Source of the DNA: Megaleporinus macrocephalus
Lineage: Eukaryota > Chordata > Actinopteri > Characiformes > Anostomidae
Direction: 5' to 3'
NCBI GenBank assembly: GCA_021613375.1
Contig: CM038714.1
Location: 44,322,623 to 44,386,622, forward strand
Length of the DNA: 64,000 nucleotides
Shown here: positions 25,325 to 34,774 of the stretch, one piece after another
Position numbering within the stretch: the first letter of the stretch is position 1
How the letters are laid out: each line of letters opens with the position of its first letter
The notes under the pieces: generated by a model
Told to the model about the DNA's origin: nothing
Database searches by the model: none
Seen by the model: the letters and a program-made list of their open reading frames with translations, nothing else
Translations under genes and position numbers: made by a program

Positions 25325-25560
25325 TTTTTTTTTTTTTTATTCTTTTTTTTTTTTTTGTTTAGATTTTTGTTTGCACACCGCAAAGTTTGACATTTTAACC
25401 CATCCATGCAGTGAAACACACACACTAGGGGCATCGAGCACACCTGCCCAGAGTGGTGGGCAGCCCTATCCACATTGCCCGGGCAGCCCAAGGGCACTTC
25501 AGTTGTGTCCTTTTGGTCCTGGCAATCTTCCAGTCACAGGACTGGTTCCCTAACCTCCAT
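25325..25560. repeat. Dispersed SINE-like repeat bordered by T runs
   Basis: It begins with two long T runs (25325-25356) and contains 'caagggcacttcagttgtgtccttt' and 'actggttccctaacctcca', words of a repeat common in otophysan fish genomes. Read on the minus strand, the T runs would be a 3' A tail. Confidence 0.45.
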
Positions 25561-25660
25561 GACTGCTCCACATAAGACAGGGTCTCATCTAAATAATTTT
25601 AAGATCAAGTCATTATATAATGTTGTTTTAATGTAAGTTCGCGTAAAGAGTTTATTTTAA

Positions 25661-25780
25661 GCACATTCTATTGGTCCATTCATCATGAGTGTAATGGACA
25701 GCGGTCATGTTCAAATGACTTAAAAAAAATCCCAAAATTGGCACAACTGGAGATGCATGTTTTTCTTTGAGCAGTGAAAA
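25661..25780 (+). mobile_element. Family A MITE, right half
   Basis: Starts in the conserved TTCTATTGGTCCATTCATCA block and runs to GGAGATGCATGTTTTTCTTT near the right end; the terminal bases are degraded. Confidence 0.75.
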
Positions 25781-26173
25781 TTTTTGATTCAACATTTCCT
25801 TTGTCTCACAGCAAGCTGCGCTCTTAAACCCTAGCACAATGTATATTTACACCCTCATCATTACCAACTCCAACCCTTTGGCTAGTGCCAGAATTTATTT
25901 CAAACATGTGGGAAACATCTGCATAGTGTTGAGTTGTCTTCTCCCAGTCCCAAGGATGGACACCTGTGGATTTTTTTTTTTTTTTCAAATCTGAAACAAG
26001 AGTGGAGCTTGATTTTCTTCTCCATTTCAATGAGAAAAGCAATGTTAAGTACTGTTTATGTGATGGTGAGAGTTTTAGAGGTCCACCGGGTTTAGCCCAG
26101 TTGTTAGTAGTCTTTTAATCTTTAAATCATTTTTGGTTAAACTACACTAAATCTTAAAATTCTTACATACATT

Positions 26174-26360
26174 TGTAGGCAAAAGTTTGGCACCCTTGCC
26201 CCATTGGCCGTAGTTTTTTTTTTTTTTTTTCAGAGTAAAAATAAGTTGCGTTCTTGTTTAGAATGTATTAGTATTTAAAATTACAATGTAACAGGTTGGA
26301 TAGATATTAAATACTTATCAACAAAGAAAACACTCTTTAATGCACAGCTACTGTTTTTGT
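26174..26360 (+). mobile_element. Family C element, end fragment
   Basis: The terminus GGCAAAAGTTTGGCACCCTT matches the left end of the complete family C copy near 13.6 kb. The following sequence includes a T18 run. Confidence 0.45.
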
Positions 26361-27390
26361 TTTGATTAAGTTGGTCAGTAAAGGCTGGCAGGGTCAGTTA
26401 GATTTAATGGTTAATCTGAAGCAGTGAGGGTTCCCTTAGGGATACATCTGTGTGAGGTCACGTTCTTTCACCGAGCGGTAAGTGATGTGTCCAGGAGGCT
26501 CTGCAAATCAGACCGAATGGAAATTACAGTAAACTAGGCTGTCAGTGGCTGTGATTTATGTATGTACCACCGGTATCAGGTTCATTCACTCGAAAGAAAA
26601 ATGAATGGAGATGTATGATAGTGCTGATATACGCTTGCACGGTCATGCCTGTTTTCTGTACAGTACGCATGGCTGACCCAGAGAGAGGCAGAGGAATTAT
26701 CATGTAAGATGCACTGTGCTTCGCCAGCTGCCAGCTGCCAACGCCAAGATGAAGTCAGTCAGCTTTAACTCTTGCTCTTATCCACTCAAATCTCCCCATG
26801 TGACCTAGGCTGCCATCGCACAGATCCAAACTGCGCTAATGTTTACGTGCCATTGCGAATGAACTGTGCTCCTTCCCTTGCATGCTTGAGTGTGGTGTGT
26901 GGGAACTGCTGCTTAAAGAGGGGGAGCGGGAGTGGGCGCAGCTGCTATACCATATACCGTCTTTTTTCTTTTTTTTCCCCCTTTAAACCTATTAAAAAAC
27001 TGCTGCACTCAGAAATGTGGTGTTAAATGGTCAGATTTTCATGGATGCCTAAATTATGTTTACATAGACTGATATTTGTATCACAAGTTTTGTCATAGAA
27101 TAGAACTGTGGAAAAAAAAATCCATTGAAAATATAGGCTTTCTCTGCAAAGCTGGAAAAAGTGATTTGTGGAGCGCTACGTAGCTTAGTGTTGTATTTCA
27201 TAAATTACTTTGAACCTTTTACAGTCTAGTTTAGTAAAATATGCTGAGAGGATTATGAGGCTGCAACAGGAAACTCTCCTTCAGCTACAGACTTGCTTGC
27301 ATGAAAATAGCCTACTTGTTTGAAGTGTTTTGGTATTTAAAAATTAAGAATGTGGCAAATGCATATTGTTGTATGTAACTCCATTTTTTT
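26361..27390. promoter_or_regulatory. Non-coding; candidate conserved tract
   Basis: About 26380-26960 is repeat-free and GC-balanced, with sites such as GATTTAATGGTTAATC and GGTCACGTTC. The 84-codon plus frame at 26772-27026 resembles nothing. Regulatory role is speculative; 26961-27390 is AT-rich and blank. Confidence 0.25.
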
Positions 27391-27491
27391 TTTCATTTGA
27401 GCACGACAGCTGCTGTATATATTGTGTTTCATTGACTTATATTGTAAGTAAAGACGGTTTTTGTCCTCCCTTACCCTTTAGACAGTGATAT
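27391..27491 (-). mobile_element. Family A MITE with internal deletion
   Basis: Reverse orientation: CATTTGAGCACGACAGCTGC ... TTCATTGACTTATATTG ... AAGTAAAGACGG. It ends in GACAGTGATATCT, a decayed terminus. The central TCTATTGGTCC block is deleted. Confidence 0.6.
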
Positions 27492-27583
27492 CTATCTAAT
27501 TAACTGTTAAATGTGTCCTGTTCTAATAGTAGGTAACGTTCTACTGCAGTAGTTCAGTATGCTTTAGGTTCACACGACAGGCA
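27492..27583 (+). repeat. Flank shared with 30793-30880
   Basis: About 90 bases (TAATTAACTGTTAAATGTGT ... ACTGCAGTAGTTCAG ... AGGTTCACAC) match the sequence after the family A copy at 30.6-30.8 kb, in the same position and orientation. Confidence 0.7.
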
Positions 27584-27859
27584 TTTTGAAAACAGACTCG
27601 TTACTTTAGTTTCAATGATTTTTTATCTCCTTATTTCTGTATTTTTTAATCAGGCAATTCTATTCAGGGTCCCAATGAAGCGCAAATCATAATCCTACTG
27701 GATGTGAAGGGGGTGGTGGTTGGGGGGTCTGTGATTGGCTACTTTGACAGCTTTCGGGCCTTAGCAGTGAGTGCTCGGAAAAGAAAAGAAAACAAACAAA
27801 CAAGACTCCTCTTGGCGAATGAGATGCCTATTGCGTCTCCCGAAGAAGCAGGAGCTCAT

Positions 27860-28037
27860 GGCAAAGATACCCTGTTAAAGAAATTTGAGTTTCTCAAGAG
27901 AATTATTTTTAAAGAAATACTTTTATACTTTAAGTACATTTGAAATCATGTACTTTTATACTTGAGTATTTTTTTTTACTAGATTACTAGTACTTTTACT
28001 TAAGTAAAGAAACTCATGTACTTCTGCCACCTCTGAT
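27860..28037 (+). mobile_element. hAT-like non-autonomous element end
   Basis: 'tacttttacttaagtaaagaaactcatgtacttctgccacctctg' is the end of a very common fish repeat, with the repeated TACTTTTA/TTAAGTA texture. No transposase is present. Confidence 0.55.
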
Positions 28038-28499
28038 GGTTGGAAATAACAGTATTATACATATGGCCAATGAGTGAACAGACTTAGAGGGACTAGAAGA
28101 TCTGTAATCTTTACTGGCGCTTTTTAAGGAGAACACAAACTCAAATCTTGGTAAACCTGTTTGAGCGGGTTAGCTGAACCTACTGTAGATTTATTGTCCT
28201 GGATGGCATCAGAAGTGTTGTTCTACATGAGCTAAGCAAGACTGCTCAAACACTTTTTTTTACAAATTCTTACTGAAGCTTTTTTGATGGAATTTTTGGA
28301 TACACCTGTTTTCTTACATGGAACAGCATAGACTGGCTGGTCATCCAGCCATACAGCATCCAATGCTGGTTTTGCTGAAGTTAATATGCTGATGGAATTT
28401 TAACAAAGAAAGAATAATTGTAAATTTACTTCCATGATGGTTTTTCTTGCACAACATGACTAAAACACACTGTAACTAGTGTGAGAATAATGTGATTGC
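28038..28499. other. Non-coding sequence
   Basis: Nothing was recognised. Confidence 0.4.
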
Positions 28500-28790
28500 A
28501 TTTAACTATAAGAGCATTAAAAGGATACTGATGTTCGAGGGTCAATTCTGCACCACTAGGACATTCCAAAGGTACTGGATGGAGTGCCATCACTCCAGAG
28601 TACACTTGCTCAACGCCACAATGCTGGGTGGCTAATGCTTGGCATTGGGCATGGTCCCATGTGGCTGCTCCAGAGTGTCCCATTTTATTGGTCACTGCTT
28701 TTCTATGGACATTATACAAGTTGCATGCATTACACTGCAGAATAAAGTGGCTGAATTGACTGCATAGACAAGCAACAAGCAAAGCTGTTT
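28500..28790 (-). mobile_element. Dispersed DNA-transposon-like repeat
   Basis: 'gccatcactccagagtac', 'gcttggcattgggcatggtc' and 'ctgctccagagtgtcccatt' match a widespread fish repeat. The 191-codon minus frame over it (28426-29001) is therefore repeat-derived or chance. Confidence 0.55.
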
Positions 28791-29025
28791 TAATGTGAAT
28801 GTGACTTGGTTGGGTTTTGCACGTATCAAAGGTCACACAGGTCTTTGTGCTCACTCTCACTTTCTCTCTCGTGCACTTCTGATAAATATAAATTGTGAAA
28901 TGTGAGCACATTCCAGCACCCGGGGTAAAGCCTGGGCGGAACAGCTGAAGAAAGGGAAGAATGAATCTGTGGGATTGGGAATCTGATCCAAGATCAGCCA
29001 CTCCTCATTCTCCTGCCCCCCACCA

Positions 29026-29052
29026 CAAACACACACACACACACAGACACAC
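29026..29052 (+). repeat. (CA)n microsatellite
   Basis: About ten CA units with one interruption. Confidence 0.9.
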
Positions 29053-29407
29053 CATCCCACACAGAAGAAATATGGTGAAAATCAACTTAATCCAGTTCCG
29101 TTTGACTCAAATGTAGTCAGTCAGCCAAGACCTGTCTGAAGTTTACTTCACTGTTTTAGAAGTGCAGCTAAAAAGCAGCTGAAGCTTAAAACCCACAAAA
29201 TGGATAAAAGTTACACAAAGCTAAAAACAGTAGCTGCAGTTTTGTCTGTTTTGATAGACAACAGTATATTTTGCAGGGTCAAAAACCACATATGCAATTC
29301 TGTTGGAGATAACTTAACTACTCAGTGCAGTTTGTTGCGAGCTAGTGGCATGCTGTTTACACAGTGTTAATTGCTGGTCATAAGTTTTTACATGCGAGCT
29401 AGTGGTT

Positions 29408-29632
29408 CTTCAAAATCACAACTTCACAGGAGATGACTAAAACTGTCTTCACTTTCAATGCAAGTTAGTGGAATCAGACATTTTCTAACCTATTTTTGAG
29501 GATTTCTATTGGTTCATTCTTCATGAAACTTTCACAGGATATAAAGGGCAGCTGTCATGTTCAAGTGATGTAGAAAAATAAAAATTGACCAGAATGGAGA
29601 TGCATGTTTTTCTTTAGACAGTGACGATATAT
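29408..29632 (+). mobile_element. Family A MITE, left terminus lost
   Basis: Runs from CAAAATCACAACTTCACAGG through the TTCTATTGGTTCATTC block to GATGCATGTTTTTCTTTAGA and the terminal CAGTGACGATATAT. Confidence 0.85.
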
Positions 29633-29651
29633 ATAAACATTATAGATTAAT

Positions 29652-29896
29652 TATATTGTCACTGTCCAATGAAAAATAAGTATCTCCAAAATTGCAACTT
29701 AACAGGAGAGACCAAAAACATACTTTACCTTCAATGTAAGTCAATGGAACCAGAATGTTTTTCAAGCTTTTTTGGAGCATTTCTATTGGTCCATTCATCA
29801 TGAAATTGTCACACAATGTAAACAACCATTGGCATGTTCAAATAATGTAGAAAACTCAAAATCGACAATGTTTTTCATTGGACAACAACGATATAT
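29652..29896 (+). mobile_element. Family A MITE, complete copy
   Basis: Both ends are present: left ATATTGTCACTGTCCAATGA then AAAATAAGTATCTCC; right TTTTTCATTGGACAACAACG then ATAT. It sits about 20 bases from the preceding copy, in the same orientation. Confidence 0.88.
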
Positions 29897-30485
29897 TAAG
29901 ATTTTTCATGGAAAATTTTTTTCTTCTGTGGAGTAATAAGTTAAAGTTGCCAAAGTTTCAAAAGAATTGCTACTAGTTATCAATGTGTGAAACACCCACT
30001 GGTATTTAAGGGGTCCTATGCTGGCTTGCTAATCGCACCATATCTGAAATTGCACCAGCTGCTCATGCACCATAACGGCTCTTCACTGATAATAATGTGT
30101 AGTATAGTTTAGCAATGTCTAACGATTCATTCTTTCCACTAATCTCTAGAGAAGTTTTCTGATTTAAAAATGTTTTGGGATGTAGTATCATTTTTCTAGA
30201 GGTATCCCAGGGATAGTTACAGTTGTTACTAATTTGCTAATGCTCCACCCAGAGGCACACCAGTGCTGCAGTTCTAGTTACTACAGAATACTAAAGACCT
30301 AAGCTTGCTATGAAATGTGAGTAAAGCAGATAAACAGTGACAGCATGAAGTCTGTTTATTTTTTGAGGGACCACCAAGAATTGAGATTCAGTTCTAAGAG
30401 GGTTATTTGGGGGGGGTGTTAGACCCTCCAGAACCCCCCAGTATTTTGCATCTTGCTAGTAATTAAGATTGACCAATATTATTAC
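29897..30485. other. Non-coding sequence
   Basis: Nothing was recognised; a G8 run lies at about 30411-30418. Confidence 0.4.
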
Positions 30486-30579
30486 TGTCTGTTCCCCAAT
30501 CTGTTTGGTCCATATATGGAAGCAAAGCTGCAGTTACAGCCTGTTTTTAATTCAATGTTTCTGTGATGTCACAGGCACA
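30486..30579 (+). repeat. Direct repeat unit 1
   Basis: Matches 30935-31026 over about 90 bases: GTTCCCCAATCnnTTTGGTC, CATATATG, CAAAGCTGCA, TTTCTGTGATGTCAnAGGCA. Confidence 0.85.
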
Positions 30580-30606
30580 TACCTATAACGTACACAACAG
30601 TCATGC

Positions 30607-30792
30607 ATGTTTTTTCTACATCATTTGAGCATGACAGCTGCCAGTGTGTAAAATATTTTATGACAAATGGACCAATAGAAATGCTCCAAAATAGGCTGGC
30701 AAAATTCTGGGTTGCATTGAAAGTAAAGACTGTCGTCTCTTGTAAAATAGCTTGTTGTTGAAATTCTTGGTTTTCTTTGGACAACAACAAAA
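30607..30792 (-). mobile_element. Family A MITE, reverse orientation
   Basis: TTCTACATCATTTGAGCATG ... GACCAATAGAAATGCTCC ... GTAAAGACTGTCG ... GTTTTCTTTGGACAACAAC. It lies between the two direct repeat units. Confidence 0.82.
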
Positions 30793-30880
30793 TGTATCTA
30801 ATAAACTGTTAAATGTGTTTTAGTAGGGGTAGCGTTTTACTGCAGTAATTTAGCAAGCTTCAGGTTCACACTACAGCAAG
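30793..30880 (+). repeat. Flank shared with 27492-27583
   Basis: TATCTAATAAACTGTTAAAT ... ACTGCAGTAATTTAGC ... CAGGTTCACAC; same order as at 27.5 kb. Confidence 0.7.
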
Positions 30881-30894
30881 AAACATTATAAATG

Positions 30895-30895
30895 A

Positions 30896-30931
<36 letters not shown>
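30895..30931 (+). repeat. (ATT)n microsatellite
   Basis: About 12 ATT units. Confidence 0.95.
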
Positions 30932-30934
30932 TGT

Positions 30935-31026
30935 GTCCGTTCCCCAATCCATTTGGTCCATATATGAAAACAAAGCTGCAATTACTGCCTGTTTTGAATT
31001 CATTGTTTCTGTGATGTCATAGGCAC
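30935..31026 (+). repeat. Direct repeat unit 2
   Basis: Second copy of the unit at 30486-30579, about 450 bases downstream, less than about 15 percent different by eye. Confidence 0.85.
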
Positions 31027-32089
31027 CAACTCATTTACATACACCATACTCATATACTCATAACATACACAACTCATACTCTGACCAGCCACTTACAAAT
31101 GGACAATAACTGTGGATTATTATTTACACTCTTTTGGCCATTTTGACACTTTTTTTGACACAGTTTTTCTTTATATTTTAAGAATTAAACAGTGCTCTGA
31201 TTGGCTGCTCTGCATTGTGTCTAATTTAAAAAAAGCCACCATCATCACATCAGTGTCTTTGAATGCTTATTTTAGTTTTGTTTTAAACTCACCAACTGTT
31301 AAAAGGGCTAAACAGCACCCAAGCTGTGGATTCACAAAGCTACAGTAACCTCACAGCTTCTGTTTAAAACTATATAAGTGAACCACAGACACCATATTCA
31401 GATGGCCTATATTTAGATTAACGATAGCAGTTCCTTCAGCTAATCCCTGCTAATCCCTTTATCATCAATACTTAATTTCACATAATTCAGAGAGGGGAAA
31501 CGGCCCGAAAGCCCCTGTGCCTGTGCATGTGCATGTGTGCGTAGCCTGGTACAGACTGTGATTGTGTAATGACGCAGAGATGAAGTTGGAGCATTGTGTC
31601 CTAGTTCTGCGGGGCTGTGGGAGAACGACAGCTGCTCAGGCCAGTGAGAAAGGAGGAGGCAGGAGAGGGAGGGGAGAGGGGCGACGGAAGGGGCAAAAAG
31701 TAGCCAGCCAGCCAGCCAGCCAGGAAGCTTGCGTCCACAGCCCGCTCGCTCTCCCTGGGGAAAGAAGGAAGAGTGAGGTTTCTGTGAGGAAGAACAGCTG
31801 CAGCTCCTGAGCGCTTATCCCCTCATTTCCCATCCAGCCATGCACCTGGACTGCATACTGTCAATGCCCACTGTTAATGGCAGAACTGCTAAACAGTTTC
31901 AGATTGTGATATTGTGTTGTTGCTAGTTGTTAATAACCTTTAAGAGCAGTTCACAACCACATAACATACAGTACAGTGATGCCAGTGCTTGATGTCAATC
32001 ATATTTACATTTGTAATCAAATAAATCAGTGTTATGTCTTCATCCTTTAATTTTACTATTAAATGAATTAAACACCTTGTTTTTCTTGG
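31027..32089. other. Non-coding; GA-rich tract and (AGCC)n
   Basis: A purine-rich tract lies at about 31640-31700, followed by five AGCC units at 31702-31722. Frames on both strands here resemble nothing known. Confidence 0.45.
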
Positions 32090-32290
32090 TGCATTTTGTG
32101 GCTGTGCAATTACAGACTGTAGTCTGTTTATCTGTTTATTTGCATACTTTGTTAACCCATTTTAAACTGTTTGTTATGGTCCGGATCCCAACACGACCAC
32201 CACAGAGCAGGCATTATTTGGGTGGTGGGTCGTTCTCAGCACTGAAGTGACTGGGTGGTTAAGTGTTGGTGTGTGTTGTGCATAGATGTT
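32090..32290 (-). mobile_element. Family B element, left-arm fragment
   Basis: ATTACAGACTGTAGTCTGTT ... GACCACCACAGAGCAGGCAT, TATTTGGGTGGTGGGTCGTT, GTTGGTGTGTGTTGTG: left-arm words in order. Confidence 0.7.
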
Positions 32291-32299
32291 CTAAAGTTC

Positions 32300-32960
32300 T
32301 ACTGTTGATTTGCTGCCTTTTCGATGTTAAAATAATTGGTTTAACCATATACTCTCTAGTTTGTGAGATACAAATTAACGTTAATAGAAAAAATACTTTT
32401 TTTTACTATAATCTTTAGGGGTGCTGGGACTCAAGTTAAATCTAAACTAGGGCTAGCTACACCCTGGTCTGCAGTTTGGGACGTGACCAAAGAGTAACGT
32501 AACTTTACGTTTCAGTGTGCTTTCTGACAAAAGTTAATATAAACGTTAGCTAACCCAAACCCTCCTAATCTGTTACCATAACAACACATTATACTTAAGC
32601 CGTTTTATTGCAGTAAATTTTGTTATTCATTGCTCTCATCATGCTCTCACTGACCTCGCGTTTAAAGCTGGTGTGAACTACCCAACGCTCAAACGAGGCG
32701 AGAGCTCCGGTCAGTGAATCTGCCGACAGCAGGATAATTCTAAACAGGCATCTCAACACAAACCTTAACAAAGTTAAAGACCACCTAACAACCAGAGTCT
32801 GTTACTAACAACAAACACAGCATGTGAATTGCGAAGGCTGCCAAAACGCTCTTTTAAAATAAAGTGTTTTAAAGAGTTTCCGCTTTTTTGTGGTTTAAAT
32901 TTTCAGTGGGACAAATCTACCTGTTTCTGTTATTGGGTGGGACATGCCCCCCCATCCCCC
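32300..32960 (+). repeat. Family E dispersed repeat, copy 2
   Basis: About 32320-32460 is homologous to 18910-19070. The rest (to about 32960, including CGAAGGCTGCCAAAACGCTC) appears repeat-derived but was matched only loosely. Confidence 0.45.
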
Positions 32961-33169
32961 TCCGTATCTATGCCTATGTCTGCCATGCATCAATTAGGTG
33001 TAAAAGAATTGTTGCCAGCTGAAACATATTAATCACTGCAGTACATGATTATCATATTATATGTTCAGTTTTTAGATGAAGATATGCTGATTTCTGCCCA
33101 TATATTAATCAATCAGGCATTTGGTAGATTTTAACATTTTTTAAGGGTGCTTGGCACACAGTATGTAGG

Positions 33170-33610
33170 TTCAAAGTAAGCTGTATTTAGCTGTTCTTTC
33201 ATGCTCACAGCCCATTGAGTTCCGTACACCATTCAGCCATAACTGTATACAGCCCGTGTTCTTCTGGCTACTGTAAAGCGGGTTAAAGGATTGTGGTGTA
33301 AAAGAATGTGCTGCCACATTAAGCACGAGTTGACAGTCGTAATGAGAGCCATGGCGTCGGCCCGCACGTCTCCCAAAATCACCTATCAAAATTGAGTTTT
33401 CTTCCCGGTCTCAGGAGAGAGACTCTTCCTGCCGAGTGATGGGCTTAATTGCAGTTGTAAACTGCAGTACGTGGTTGGACGTGACGAGCTGCATTTGTTC
33501 AAGTAAAGCAATTTTCGGCTCAAGAGGCCTTCCTGTGAAACACATCCTTCCGAGTGTCTCTTCAGAGCTATCGTGGTAGATTTATTTATTAAAACAGCAG
33601 CAGCAGAGGC
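33170..33610. promoter_or_regulatory. Candidate conserved non-coding element
   Basis: A repeat-free, GC-balanced tract with sites such as GCTTAATTGCAG, an E-box-like CACGTG variant (TACGTGG) and GATTTATTTATTAAAAC. Composition-based inference only. Confidence 0.3.
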
Positions 33611-34749
33611 AAAAGCCCACCTAGTTTAAGGCTTTTCTCCGTAACAACCGTATTAGATGTTTCTGAGTGCTGTATCCTGTGACTCCTTCAACTTTTACTC
33701 CTGCATGGTGGTCTTAAAAAAATAAATGCAAATAAAAGCAAGTCTCCTGAATTAAACCCCTGTGCCTACAGTGTAGTCACCCAGATGAGACAGGTTTGAT
33801 CTCTAAGGATAACTGCTTTTTGGCTAACGTAGCTAATGGAAGTGTAGGGAATATAAGGTAGCATTGTGCAATGGGCAAGCCCCAATCATCACACACTTGT
33901 CATAACCTGCATCAAGTAGTATCAGATAGGCTTGCTAATGTGGTTTCTGGCACTGCAGGATGCACTGTTATCTACAAAGATTAACAAAAGTATGTTGCAT
34001 AGCTAAAAAGCAGCAATAGCAACCACCTTGAAGCTTACTTGGGGCTGCAATGTAAAACATATAGAGCAAACCTGCATTTGATGGCAAGTCAAAGACGTCT
34101 TTCTTCAGATTCTGTTGAGAGTTTAGTTAATGTTGGAATGTTTTACACTAAGTGCTACGACACATTAAAAACTGTATTTAAACAGAGAGTTGAGGTCCTT
34201 TTGAAGATGTACTCAAACTTACTGTTAACACCAAAATCTTCACTACATAAATTCTTGTGTAGGGTCTTTTTGTTAACAGGAATTATTCATTATTATTGTA
34301 TTATATTAATAGGAAACTATTTAGGAGAAGCATGTACATGAACACAGTTTTAGATTTTATTTGCTGAAGATAATAGAGTATGTACATTTTGTATAGAAAT
34401 TATTATTTTCATGTTGAAACATGACTGAGCCAATTTGGGAACAAAATGTTTTTCCCTGCATGTCAATTTGAACAGGGGAACATAGGAAACTGGGAACACT
34501 GGGCTAATTCTTACAAATGTTGATAAGAAAAAGGTCCTATGAAACAGACTGTTCTGGGAATATAAAAATTCACCCACTTCAAGTAAAAAAAAAATGTATA
34601 GACCATGGCTATGAGATCCAGGGAGCAGACACAATTTACAAGTTCTTACAGGGGCCCTAGCTAACTGTAAATCTCTGTCAATAAGATAAAAGATTTAAAC
34701 ACTGTCCCGTATTTCTTTGTGATATGCTTAGACTCTGTGTGTTAACATA
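33611..34749. other. Intergenic sequence 3' of INKA2
   Basis: AT-rich. The 100-codon plus frame at 34039-34341 and the 94-codon minus frame at 34350-34634 resemble nothing known. Confidence 0.4.
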
Positions 34750-34774
34750 CATACATCAACATACAAATTTTATT
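34725..34774 (-). terminator. Candidate INKA2 polyadenylation signal
   Basis: On the minus strand AATAAA lies at 34774-34769. It is followed within 10-40 bases by a GT-rich stretch (TTTGTATGTTGATGTATGTA), the layout of a vertebrate cleavage/polyadenylation site. A second AATAAA lies about 48 bases upstream, at 34822-34817. Assignment to INKA2 rests on position and strand only. Confidence 0.5.

Noticed and set aside
28426..29001. 191-codon minus-strand open frame
   Set aside because: Overlaps a recognised dispersed repeat; the translation shows no protein domain.
30895..31026. Repeated units considered as a CRISPR array
   Set aside because: Only two 90-bp units plus a microsatellite in vertebrate-type DNA; no regular short repeats and no cas genes.
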